Shown here: positions 52,201-60,637 of the stretch, piece by piece
Numbering within the stretch: position 1 is the first letter of the stretch
How the letters are laid out: each line of letters opens with the position of its first letter
Assembly (NCBI RefSeq): GCF_963678635.1
Contig: NC_087063.1
Location: forward strand, 9,086,386 to 9,150,385
From: Symsagittifera roscoffensis
Lineage: Eukaryota; Xenacoelomorpha; Acoela; Convolutidae
Length of the DNA stretch: 64,000 nt
Direction of reading: 5' to 3'
Translations under genes and position numbers: made by a program
Notes under the pieces: model-generated
Databases searched by the model: none
Told to the model about the DNA's origin: nothing
Seen by the model: only the letters and a program-made list of their open reading frames with translations

Positions 52201-54231
52201 CCATTTAAAAACTGTATCATTCCGTATCAAATCATAGAAAGGTTTTGAGTCTACATGTAAATTCTTTATATACATACTATAGAATCCTAAACAACCTAAC
52301 ACTCTCATTACATCTCTTTTGTTCTCTGGCGATTTCAATGCTTTGAGATCATCTACCTTTTTCTTGACTGGTTTTATGCCATTTTTACTTATTACATGTC
52401 CTAAAAACTGGACTCTTCTCAAAAAAAATTTTGTTTTTTCTGGTTGAGCTTTTAGTCCTGATTTTCTTAATAAGTCATGGTATGTAGCAATAATGTCGAA
52501 CATTTCTTCTACAGTTTGTGCTTGCATTATTGTATCGTCTATATAGGTTACTGCTTGATTTCTTTTTATTAAGGGTGCAAAATGTGTTGTCATTATTCTA
52601 CTGAAGAAATTTGGTAGACCACATAATCCGTAAAAACCTCGTTTAAAAGTATATTGTTTTGATCCAATTACAAAGCTTGTTAATTGTTGTGTTTCTTCTG
52701 TTAAAGGTACTTGATTGTATGCTGAGCATAAATCACTCGTGGTGAAGAAATTTCCTTTTAGTTTAGTGATGAGCGATCCTATTGGTTCTAATGGCCATGA
52801 ATAACGACTTAAGTCAGTTATTGAGTTCAGGTATCTCGCATCGATAACGAGCTTGACTATGTTCCCTTTTGGAAGTATTATAATTGGGTTTATAAATTCT
52901 GATCCCATTTCGGTATTACTTCCCATTTCTCTAATTATTCCTGATTTACATAGTTGGTCTAATAAGTCATTCAGTTTTTCTTGGTAATGCAATGAAACTC
53001 TTGATGGTCTTTGTTTAGTCAATACAGAGTTTGGTAAAAGCTTTACGTGGAATTTTTGCTTTATTAGTCCTACGTCGTATTTATGTTGTGAATATACGTC
53101 TTTATTCTGTAATAGCATATTCATTAGGTCTTGTAATTGATTTTGGTTTATATCAGAGTGAGTAAAGTCAAACTTTTTTAGAAACTCTTGTTTTGTCTTG
53201 TCAAACTTTTTCTGGATTTCATGAATTTGTATATTTGTAAAATGTGTTTGGGAATTTAGTTCAGATTTGGGTTTCAGGTCCTTCAATTCCTTGCTGAAAT
53301 CTGTTTCTAGTTCGTATTTATTTGTATAATCTAGTTCTTTTTGTTGCAAAAGTTCCTTGTTTTTCTTTTTGGAATTTTTACGATTTTCACTAATTGAAGA
53401 GTTTTTGAAGAACAGTTGATCTTTTGATTGCTCGCTTACATGAAAAATAGGATCTAGATGTTCGTTTTTGTTGAACAAAACTTCCATAGAAGCTATATTG
53501 TCTGCGACGCTGTAGATTGTTTTTGTAACAGTTTCAATGTCCTCGAAAGTTTGTCCAATTGAACCTTTGGATATAATGACCTTCGATTCTTTAGGATTGT
53601 TTAACATTATAGGTAACGTTTTCTCGTCATGATTACAATATGTGTTATAAGTGTATATTCCTTTTTGTTGTAGATCTTTATCTAGTTTGAACGATGTTCC
53701 CTTTTTGTAAACTTTGTCAGCTGGGGATATTGAAATGACACGAGTTGATTTTGGTGCTAAAGTTATGGTTTGGTCTAAAAGTACATTCTGATAACTACTT
53801 ATAAATGGATAGCTTTTGCTTTTTATATTGCTGATAGCGACTGATACTCCTGGGTACATCTTGAGTTCTAGTTTCGGTGTTGAAAAGTCGATCGATTTAG
53901 TTGAATTAGAGAGGAAATCCATACCTAATATATTAAGTTTACATCCGTCCTTGGCCGCAACCCATGCTCGAATTTTCACAAAATAATCACCTTTACTGTC
54001 AAAACTAGCGTTAAAATTTGTATATCCTAAGAGTTTGAGTTTTTGTCCATTAACAGCAAATGTTTTGGATTGTGCTTTAGTAAGTGTCAACTTTTGTATT
54101 TTTGCGTATTCTAAATAGGTATCGTAATTTAATAGTGAACAAGTTGCTCCAGTGTCTACTAAGAATTGGGTTTCAAGGCCGTTATTTTTATTTTTGTCTC
54201 CGACGGGATGTTGATATAGATTAATATACAT
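49210..54231 (-). CDS. pol: Pol polyprotein, Ty3/gypsy order PR-RT-RNaseH-INT
   Basis: An intact 1673-codon frame, counted from the first in-frame ATG at 54231. True translation probably begins upstream by frameshifting from gag. Protease: FLVDTGATCSLL (about 23-34) and ILGMDFL (101-107). Reverse transcriptase: TSDLCSAYNQVPL (Asp 500) and TYIDDTIM (Asp 565/566). RNase H: Asp 712, Glu 753 and Asp 780 (YLYTDHEAL). Integrase: HHCC zinc finger (His 1134, His 1141, Cys 1171, Cys 1174) and catalytic D-D-35-E (Asp 1206, Asp 1265, Glu 1301). A GPY/F-like module, SGPYTVTNKV, lies near the C-terminus. PR, RT, RNase H, INT order defines Metaviridae. All catalytic residues are present, so this element was recently active. 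A long acidic linker (about 850-1050) separates RNase H from INT. Confidence 0.95.
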   Translation of the reverse strand: MYINLYQHPVGDKNKNNGLETQFLVDTGATCSLLNYDTYLEYAKIQKLTLTKAQSKTFAVNGQKLKLLGYTNFNASFDSKGDYFVKIRAWVAAKDGCKLNILGMDFLSNSTKSIDFSTPKLELKMYPGVSVAISNIKSKSYPFISSYQNVLLDQTITLAPKSTRVISISPADKVYKKGTSFKLDKDLQQKGIYTYNTYCNHDEKTLPIMLNNPKESKVIISKGSIGQTFEDIETVTKTIYSVADNIASMEVLFNKNEHLDPIFHVSEQSKDQLFFKNSSISENRKNSKKKNKELLQQKELDYTNKYELETDFSKELKDLKPKSELNSQTHFTNIQIHEIQKKFDKTKQEFLKKFDFTHSDINQNQLQDLMNMLLQNKDVYSQHKYDVGLIKQKFHVKLLPNSVLTKQRPSRVSLHYQEKLNDLLDQLCKSGIIREMGSNTEMGSEFINPIIILPKGNIVKLVIDARYLNSITDLSRYSWPLEPIGSLITKLKGNFFTTSDLCSAYNQVPLTEETQQLTSFVIGSKQYTFKRGFYGLCGLPNFFSRIMTTHFAPLIKRNQAVTYIDDTIMQAQTVEEMFDIIATYHDLLRKSGLKAQPEKTKFFLRRVQFLGHVISKNGIKPVKKKVDDLKALKSPENKRDVMRVLGCLGFYSMYIKNLHVDSKPFYDLIRNDTVFKWTQDHEQLFNEIKERISADTILAIPDTRYPFHVHVDSSSIGIGSILVQEFPEGKRIISFNSRVYNKEEQKMSTTARELCGVVSALQTYEHYLLGSPHPIYLYTDHEALIYLWGRRGKLSHRYFRYQLVISQFQNLKIIWTEGKNLAFPDILSRNVTTKDLDKHQLKHKKIPKDILFYDKNGYEEKYFIVHDTEKGPSDEFFPVIKQDKNGVTRFKINNDKLIKIPKETKKEQICSLTDISSCFIQGSAINQVRMIQNKVPNNNASDEESDHNYSELSFELNTNPTQFGDYMSNYDIEDQSDLLYFETINEQDEIIQECLLNDEIALCEQLTNKLENKKLATKLPNETLTNKDNLTQIFTSFNNLGKNIDLNTELIAKEQDTDAVVKIVKELVRNKNKDSKNIHYRQSRALSSYLNKFETLLLIGNILCIEQASDNPEVKEIKICVPMSLFIKIFELAHSDQLAGHVGKDKTIGNIKRFFFRPGMYKWITQLIAGCLDCQKNKHKCHDLNQAPLEQWTDTVPFPFHTVHIDHKGPINPTSNGKKHCLVVVDSFSRFLQVYPVANTTAFETIKTLETFILTFGIPQKLVYDKGTAFMNEDFTSWLHELGITHAPRTAYSPWTNGKVEIQNKHLGTHFRIFFDQAKGNWSDLAAKFAFAHITTINASTGLTPYEIVFGQKPQIPISLKLGLLRNSELTCNSEFCANLPLHRHSLQTSSNKAIQPLLKPKINTSLLIRENQFKYIYNTAYKKSLENNAKIHKYRNKYKLGKPLEIGQKVLMENHSIEDGKSKKLQELRSGPYTVTNKVTNVNYEIQLDSDQTIKKTAHRNHLIEYFPIEEKAKELVNDYVLKDQSYKPFYENLMKSRNKIVNTPLTNKSFQNPMGSSEYLPVETHHRRENNIELHETEQEKTLTNIDSGFQEHNTETIQMPHTPGLAQRRLTSTPLYPNDRNGNNFDELSYIPTTSSHNLQNGQTSVQTGSTNERIQRHRRQPSFYQAGFN

Positions 54232-54260
54232 TTGTGACTTTTTATCTTGCGGAGACTGTT

Positions 54261-55616
54261 CTAGTTTAAAGTAAGTTCCTCGCCTTCGTCATCGCTGTAA
54301 TACCCATGGATTTTATTCTCACTAAATTGTACTTTAGGGTTTCTGTCTCGACTATTTTCTCTGGAGGATGGTTTTGAATCACCTAGGGATCTTGCTTGAT
54401 TATTGTAGGATGGGAATTTATTTTCGTGAGGTCTGTTTTGGTATCGCGTTCGATAATTGTCTTGTGAAAATGATCTTCTATTTCGATCGGGTATAGAATT
54501 GCTTCTGGTCCTATTTTGATTATAGTTGTTTGAGGCTGTGTTGTAAGTATTATAACGATTTGGGTTATTTTGATCGTTAAATCTATTATTGAAATTTCTA
54601 TCTCTTGATCCAAAATTTTGAGATCGAGATCTATCGAAACTATTTGTTCTGTTTTTGAACTGTCTAGGATACGGAGAATATGGTCTGTTATTGTTATTTC
54701 GCTGATTATAGCCATTGTATCGATTGTTATAACTATTTTCTTCTCGAGGCCTAGATCTCCTATTATAATTGTCTGAGAATTTTTCACGATACTGAGGTGG
54801 TTTTCTGTTTTGATCTTTGTGGTCTCTATATTTAAAACAAACACTGATAGTATGACCTGACCTACGACACCATTTACAAAATCGGGTATGGTTTTGTTTA
54901 TTTCTGGGTTCATTTGGATTATAGGCTGCATTTATTTTATGATCTTTCATTAGTCCTGTTAACTCCTTAAGCTGATCCTTTATTCCTTCTATCTCCAACT
55001 TATTATCAACACTACTTGAGGCTGTTCCAGTAAACTCACTACTTACTGCAAAACTTAAGTCTTTTGTTGCAATATGATCTTTTAATTGTTGCCATGTTGC
55101 GGGTGGATTCTCAATTAGGAATTGATGAGCCTTTTGTTTCAAGCCTGGCGGGCTTAAGCCGCGTACAAAGAATTCCATTTTCTTTGCTGTTCTTTGATCA
55201 TCATTAAAAGTTGGATTAGGCCATCCACGGTCTACTGCGGTGCTTAATCTATGTATGTAGCTTTTAATGAATTCATCAGGTTGTCTTTTTATGTTTTCTG
55301 CTTCTATTCGTCTCCTATACTTATCTTTATCATCAGTGAATCTATCTATGAATTGATCTCTTATATCATTCCAAGGTAAGTTTGCTGCTAATCCCTGATA
55401 CCATTGAGCGGCTGGACCTCTTAATATTGAACCAAATAAGGCTCTTTTTCTGTTATCATATGCGTCTTGTTCGTCACCTGCATCTCCTGGTCTAGTGCCT
55501 AGGGAAAATGCTATCTTTTTCTCTACTATATCAAGAAAATCTCTTGCATCTTCATTCGGATCTAATCCGGTAAACTTTTCGAGAGCTAAATCTGGGTATG
55601 CTACTACGTTTGCCAT
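54261..55616 (-). CDS. gag: Gag polyprotein, full length
   Basis: 451 codons from ATG 55616 (MANVVAYPDLALEKFTG). Residues 25-190 form a capsid-type domain with the retrotransposon-gag signature LRGPAAQWYQGL and DQFIDRFTDDKDKYRRRIEA. A CCHC zinc knuckle, CKWCRRSGHTISVC, is at 247-260. The rest is a basic Arg/Asn/Tyr-rich nucleocapsid tail (about 270-435), followed by an acidic end (DDEGEELTLN). The last sense codons ACT TTA AAC before TAG form a perfect -1 slippery heptamer leading into pol. Two shortened copies of this gene lie to the right (58.8 and 62.6 kb). A TATA-like TTTATATATT occurs about 35-40 bases upstream in all three. Confidence 0.95.
   Translation of the reverse strand: MANVVAYPDLALEKFTGLDPNEDARDFLDIVEKKIAFSLGTRPGDAGDEQDAYDNRKRALFGSILRGPAAQWYQGLAANLPWNDIRDQFIDRFTDDKDKYRRRIEAENIKRQPDEFIKSYIHRLSTAVDRGWPNPTFNDDQRTAKKMEFFVRGLSPPGLKQKAHQFLIENPPATWQQLKDHIATKDLSFAVSSEFTGTASSSVDNKLEIEGIKDQLKELTGLMKDHKINAAYNPNEPRNKQNHTRFCKWCRRSGHTISVCFKYRDHKDQNRKPPQYREKFSDNYNRRSRPREENSYNNRYNGYNQRNNNNRPYSPYPRQFKNRTNSFDRSRSQNFGSRDRNFNNRFNDQNNPNRYNTYNTASNNYNQNRTRSNSIPDRNRRSFSQDNYRTRYQNRPHENKFPSYNNQARSLGDSKPSSRENSRDRNPKVQFSENKIHGYYSDDEGEELTLN
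54264..54270 (-). promoter_or_regulatory. -1 ribosomal frameshift site TTTAAAC
   Basis: Read in the gag frame the codons are ..T TTA AAC immediately before the TAG stop at 54261-54263. This is the X XXY YYZ arrangement required for -1 slippage, and TTTAAAC is among the most efficient such heptamers known. Slipping back one base continues CTA GAA CAG straight into the pol frame with no stop before ATG 54231. A downstream pseudoknot was not evaluated. Confidence 0.85.
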
Positions 55617-55710
55617 CGTTTGTTAAAATCACTCAATGTTTTGTTAACAATATATAAAGGGTTTGGATGTGTTGTGTACTGATCAATTGTACGGACTGAA
55701 AAAATTGTAT

Positions 55711-55995
55711 TTAAGTTACAATGACGTTTGCTGGGATCAATGAATACGAATTTTTGTTAGATAGATCAATAGTGCTATGGGGCTGCTTAAGCTTTTTTAA
55801 GATAGAAGTTATCTCTGGGGTATTGCTGCTGGAAAGAATGGTTAATTCGTGAATATTTTTGTGTGGGTGTTTGGACAAAATTGTGATTTGATCTTTTTGG
55901 CTATTGGTGATATACCAAATAATTTTTGTGGATTTATTTTTTAATTTTAGTTTTCAATTAAATGCTGTTGTATTTACTTGATAAAAGTTGGTCAT
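55711..55995 (-). pseudogene. Small accessory protein upstream of gag, one internal TGA (copy 1)
   Basis: The frame spans 95 codons from ATG 55995 (MTNFYQVNTTAFN) to TAA at 55711, with TGA at codon 14. It is collinear with the neighbouring gene at 56178-56453: KIIWYITNSQKDQITIL against NIIWYITNTEKNRISIL, then SKHP/AKHP, HEL, TPEI and IL. It is thus a paralogue, probably inactivated. The same TGA occurs in the repeats at 59.7 and 63.6 kb, so it predates the tandem duplication; use of the TGA as sense cannot be excluded. Confidence 0.65.
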
Positions 55996-56177
55996 AGCAT
56001 TTTACATCCTTTTAGGGACATAAATATTTATCTAGGGAATGATAAGCAAAATAAAAAATGTTTAAATTTTTCTTATGAACTCGTTATTATTTTTAATTTT
56101 TGTTAAGGAAAAATTTTGTGTTTTTAATAAAAAATGATTAAAATGCAAGTAGTTTTGTGCTTGGGTATATTATGATA

Positions 56178-56453
56178 TCAGAAAGCAATCGGGAGTGAAG
56201 CAATTAATCGCTCTTCCGGTATACAAATTATGTTATTTGGTATTTTTATTTGCTGAAGAATGGTGTCAATTTCTGGAGTATATCGACGAAAGAAGACGTA
56301 TAATTCGTGTTTATCTTCGTTAGGGTGTTTTGCTAATATACTAATTCGATTTTTTTCAGTGTTAGTGATATACCATATGATGTTAGAGACTTTATTTCCT
56401 AATTTGAGCTTTAAATTTATTGTACTGACGTCAATTTTAAAATGTGTTGACAT
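56178..56453 (-). CDS. Small accessory protein upstream of gag, intact (copy 1)
   Basis: ATG 56453 (MSTHFKIDVSTINLKLK), 91 residues, exactly the length of post-env genes 1 and 2; three open codons upstream lack ATG. The arrangement is strands NIIWYIT and RISILA, then a helix around TPEIDTILQQI and a final strand (NIICI). This resembles the post-env family in size and secondary-structure order but with low sequence identity; membership is inferred. It sits about 560 bases upstream of gag in the leader, an unusual place for a gene in a Ty3/gypsy element. Confidence 0.6.
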   Translation of the reverse strand: MSTHFKIDVSTINLKLKLGNKVSNIIWYITNTEKNRISILAKHPNEDKHELYVFFRRYTPEIDTILQQIKIPNNIICIPEERLIASLPIAF

Positions 56454-56639
56454 TAATTTCACGATGTTTGTTTTCTTTTTCTTAAGCCAAGTTGTATTAT
56501 TTGATTAGTATGTCTTAGAGTAATGAAAACCTCTTAGGAATTATTGAATTTTAACAAAGGTTATGAAGAATAAGATAAGGAAATTTAAAAAAATTTCTTT
56601 GAAAAAAAAATTTTTTTAAAAATTTTTTCTAAGTTTTTC

Positions 56640-57910
56640 AAGTTTTTTATTCGCTGAAACCTTAACTGAAACCTGAAACTTTGTTCAAGTGAAGTTTTAT
56701 TGATGCTATGGTATGGTTAACAATACAACTATATGCCTTTATTGGTTATTATTGGTTCAAAACTTAATTTTTTTGTTAAAAATTCTTAGAAAATTTTTTG
56801 ACTGAAACGATAATCTGAAACCTGAAACTATGGTAGCTGAAATTGAGTTTTTTTAATCTTAAAACTTTCTATACGCTTTATTATATCTGGTTTTTGCTTT
56901 ATCTTGCAAAAAAATTCGAGAAAACCGAATCTTTTGATATCTTAAACTTAGTTTTTGAAAACTCAAACCTAAAACTCTTAAACTCTCTCAAACTCGGTGC
57001 CTGAAAATAAAAAGTTGGTTTTTGATAGCTGATCTAGTGTAAATTGGAATTTTGAACAGGTTTGCAACTTCAAAATCAAAATTTTGTTTGCGGAAACCTA
57101 AGTTTTTGGGGCTGAAACTATGATTTCTAGAACTGAAACTGTGGTTTGACCACTTGGTTTTAGAGTTTTGAGATTGAAAATTTAGGTTGGTCTCTCTAAT
57201 ATATTTCTATTCCAGCAATAAAATTGCCAAAAAGATGAAAATTTTAGCCTAAAACGACGATTTTAGTTTACTGAAACTATAAGTTTGAGGGCTCAAACTA
57301 ACACCTTCTAGAAGTTTTTTGAGTTTAAAAATTTGTTAGTTCATTAAGGATTCCTATTATCTTTCAATATTTCACAAAAATTTCACTTGGGAAGCAAGAT
57401 TTTTGGGTCTGAAACCAAAAACACCAATTCTGAAACGTACGTTTCAGCCTTAGGAACCAAAATTTAAAATTGGTTTGGTGGGTTTTAACACCGTTAGTTT
57501 TCTCTAGAAAGTCAAAATTCGGCGTTCGGAGCTCAATTTTGAGACCAAAAACTCAATTTTTGTGTTCTGAAACCTGAAACTAACAAAAACGTACCATTTA
57601 AGACCAGGTTTTTGACTTATGGTATCCAAATTTGGGTTTGACTAGTTCAACTTTTGCTGTTTTACCCGAATCCGTTTACAGAAACTTAAAATTTTGACCG
57701 GAAACTATACTTATTTTAACTGAAACGTTTGAACCTATAACTGAAACCTAGACTGAAACCAAAAATTTTGGCTGGTAAAAATCAATTTTTTAGTGCTTAT
57801 GCTATCATATGAAACCTATTTTATCAATATAAAGTGGATGTGTCAGTGTTTTAAACTTAGTTTTTGTTGTGAAACCTGATATTTTTGTGCTGAAACTAAA
57901 ACTTGGTGTT
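56640..57910 (-). repeat. Leader array of about 20 GTTTCA(G) motifs (copy 1)
   Basis: On the plus strand the hexamer TGAAAC, often as ctgaaact or ctgaaacc and sometimes doubled as tgaaacctgaaact, occurs about 20 times in 1.27 kb. Nearly all copies are in one orientation (minus-strand GTTTCAG). Spacing is irregular and the text between copies is not repeated. Chance would give about one. It lies in the presumed 5' leader of the retroelement, upstream of gag. Confidence 0.75.
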
Positions 57911-58782
57911 TGGTGTTATGTGGTTAACGTTTAAGATTGGTTTTAGTGCGTAATCTTATTGTTAATTAGGTGTATATTTAAACTGTGTCAAAAAAAACTA
58001 ATGATTTATCAAAAAACACTCAAATCCGTTCCTTCCTTTTTGGTTTTTGTTATTTTCTTCCTTAGTTTCAGTAATTGGTAGCTTTACTGATGGACGATTT
58101 AGGTTTAAGTTACGTTAAGGTGGTTAGAATTAAAATGAGTTTAAGAAAATTTGAGGATAAGCCTCGAGAATTGATGAAGGATTAGGATAAATAGCAACAA
58201 GCGTGGATGGTTTGAGATAATGTGATGAATAATTCAATTTATCATACAATTTAGGGTACTCTTAGATCGCACATATGACCACTTAACCCCCTCGAAAAAA
58301 TAAATGAAGATATTTAATAAGTTTTTGAGCACTTTAGTTTAATACAGGATTTCGTTAATTTTAGTGATGATAACTTTAAACTGAAGTTTCGGCAAAACTT
58401 TAGTGGATTACTGGACAAAACGGGTATATCTTACTAGCGGACTTAGGCAGAGAACGATTCTTTCAGAAATTTTATATATTATTATAATAATAGATAATAG
58501 TTAAGTTCATGAGCTAATGACAGTTAGAAAGCCGTCTAATAGACCTCGAGATGGAGGGATATCGTGGGCGACTGCTAGCGCAGGGGATGCATTTCGCAAG
58601 AACCCTACCAGGAATATCTGTCAAGTAGAAGACAATGAAATTTTGTTTCTATCGAAAGATACCCATTGTCTCTGGCTTTTTGAGGTTGAAAACTAATCTG
58701 ACAAATACTCACAGATCCTAATAAAAATATATTTTTTGAATTTTAAAAGCTGTTTCTAGTTTGTTGGAAAAAGAATTTCTTA
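57911..58782 (-). other. Distal leader with a conserved GC-rich block
   Basis: No gene. A GC-rich, well-preserved patch at about 58530-58620 (for example gggcgactgctagcgcaggg and gcaagaaccctaccagg) stands out in otherwise AT-rich leader. Its minus-strand TGGTAGGGTTCTTGCG begins with the TGG typical of a primer-binding site but I could not match it to a tRNA. Confidence 0.4.
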
Positions 58783-59613
58783 AGGATACTGAGGTGGTTT
58801 TCTGTTTTGATCTTTGTGGTCTCTATATTTAAAACAAACACTGATAGTATGACCTGACCTACGACACCATTTACAAAATCGGGTATGGTTTTGTTTATTT
58901 CTGGGTTCATTTGGATTATAGGCTGCATTTATTTTATGATCTTTCATTAGTCCTGTTAGCTCCTTAAGCTGATCCTTTATTCCTTCTATCTCCAACTTAA
59001 TATCAACACTACTTGAGGCTGTTCCAGTAAACTCACTACTTACTGCAAAACTTAAGTCTTTTGTTGCAATATGATCTTTTAATTGTTGCCATGTTGCGGG
59101 TGGATTCTCAATTAGGAATTGATGAGCCTTTTGTTTCAAGCCTGGCGGGCTTAAGCCGCGTACAAAGAATTCCATTTTCTTTGCTGTTCTTTGATCATCA
59201 TTAAAAGTTGGATTAGGCCATCCACGGTCTACTGCGGTGCTTAATCTATGTATGTAGCTTTTAATGAATTCATCAGGTTGTCTTTTTATGTTTTCTGCTT
59301 CTATTCGTCTCCTATACTTATCTTTATCATCAGTGAATCTATCTTTGAATTGATCTGTTATATCATTCCAAGGTAAGTTTGCTGCTAATCCCTGATACCA
59401 TTGAGCGGCTGGACCTCTTAATATTGAACCAAATAAGGCTCTTTGTCTGTTATCATATGCGTCTTGTTCGTCACCTGCATCTCCTGGTCTAGTGCCTAGG
59501 GAAAATGCTATCTTTTTCTCTACTATATCAAGAAAATCTCTTGCATCTTCATTCGGATCTAAGCCGGTAAACTTTTCGAGAGCTAAATCTGGGTATGCTA
59601 CTACGTTTGCCAT
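58780..59613 (-). CDS. Truncated Gag, copy 2 (277 residues)
   Basis: Identical in layout to full Gag through the capsid domain and the CCHC knuckle, then a new codon Pro and TAA right after RKPPQY, removing the basic nucleocapsid tail and the frameshift site. Differences from copy 1 are few (for example Lys/Arg to Gln near residue 57, Ile to Lys near 90, Asn to Ile near 205). It retains the same TATA-like upstream sequence. It could make a capsid-only protein able to co-assemble with full Gag; whether it is expressed is unknown. Confidence 0.85.
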   Translation of the reverse strand: MANVVAYPDLALEKFTGLDPNEDARDFLDIVEKKIAFSLGTRPGDAGDEQDAYDNRQRALFGSILRGPAAQWYQGLAANLPWNDITDQFKDRFTDDKDKYRRRIEAENIKRQPDEFIKSYIHRLSTAVDRGWPNPTFNDDQRTAKKMEFFVRGLSPPGLKQKAHQFLIENPPATWQQLKDHIATKDLSFAVSSEFTGTASSSVDIKLEIEGIKDQLKELTGLMKDHKINAAYNPNEPRNKQNHTRFCKWCRRSGHTISVCFKYRDHKDQNRKPPQYP

Positions 59614-59707
59614 CGTTTGTTAAAATCACTCAATGTTTTGTTAACAATATATAAAGGGTTTGGATGTGTTGTGTACTGATCAATTGTACGGACTGAAAAA
59701 ATTGTAT

Positions 59708-59992
59708 TTAAGTTACAATGACGTTTGCTGGGATCAATGAATACGAATTTTTGTTAGATAGATCAATAGTGCTATGGGGCTGCTTAAGCTTTTTTAAGAT
59801 AGAAGTTATCTCTGGGGTATTGCTGCTGGAAAGAATGGTTAATTCGTGAATATTTTTGTGTGGGTGTTTGGACAAAATTGTGATTTGATCTTTTTGGATA
59901 TTGGTGATATACCAAATAATTTTTGTGGATTTATTTTTTAATTTTAGTTTTCAATTAAATGCTGTTGTATTTACTTGATAAAAGTTGGTCAT
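59708..59992 (-). pseudogene. Small accessory protein with internal TGA (copy 2)
   Basis: Tandem duplicate of 55711-55995 with the same TGA at codon 14; a few substitutions (for example tggatattgg for tggctattgg) change single residues. Confidence 0.6.
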
Positions 59993-60174
59993 AGCATTTT
60001 ACATCCTTTTAGGGACATAAATATTTATCTAGGGAATGATAAACAATATAAAAAATATTTAAATTTTTCTTATGAACTCGTTATTATTTTTAATTTTTGT
60101 TAAGGAAAAATTTTGTGTTTTTAATAAAAAATGATTAAAATGCAAGTAGTTTTGTGCTTGGGTATATTATGATA

Positions 60175-60450
60175 TCAGAAAGCAATCGGGAGTGAAGCAA
60201 TTAATCGCTCTTCCGGTATACAAATTATGTTATTTGGTATTTTTATTTGCTGAAGAATGGTGTCAATTTCTGGAGTATATCGACGAAAGAAGACGTATAA
60301 TTCGTGTTTATCTTCGTTAGGGTGTTTTGCTAATATACTAATATGATTTTGTTCAGTGTTAGTGATATACCATATGATGTTAGAGACTTTATTTCCTAAT
60401 TTGAGCTTTAAATTTATTGTACTGACGTCAATTTTAAAATGTGTTGACAT
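60175..60450 (-). CDS. Small accessory protein upstream of truncated gag (copy 2)
   Basis: Tandem duplicate of 56178-56453, still open from ATG 60450 over 91 codons. Its differences are NTEQNHISIL instead of NTEKNRISIL, so substitutions have occurred without closing the frame. Confidence 0.6.
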   Translation of the reverse strand: MSTHFKIDVSTINLKLKLGNKVSNIIWYITNTEQNHISILAKHPNEDKHELYVFFRRYTPEIDTILQQIKIPNNIICIPEERLIASLPIAF

Positions 60451-60637
60451 TAATTTCACGATGTTTGTTTTCTTTTTCTTAAGCCAAGTTGTATTATTTG
60501 ATTAGTATGTCTTAGAGTAATGAAAACCTCTTAGGAATTATTGAATTTTAACAAAGGTTATAAAGAATAAGATAAGGAAATTTAAAAAAATTTCTTTGAA
60601 AAAAAAATTTTTTTAAAAATTTTTTCTAAGTTTTTCA

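Noticed and set aside
54383-54931. A 182-codon frame overlapping the gag 3' part on the same strand
   Set aside because: It lies wholly inside the Arg/Asn-rich nucleocapsid tail of gag in another frame and is Ile/Thr-rich, as expected from reading AAT/AGA codons out of frame; the truncated copies contain only a fragment of it.
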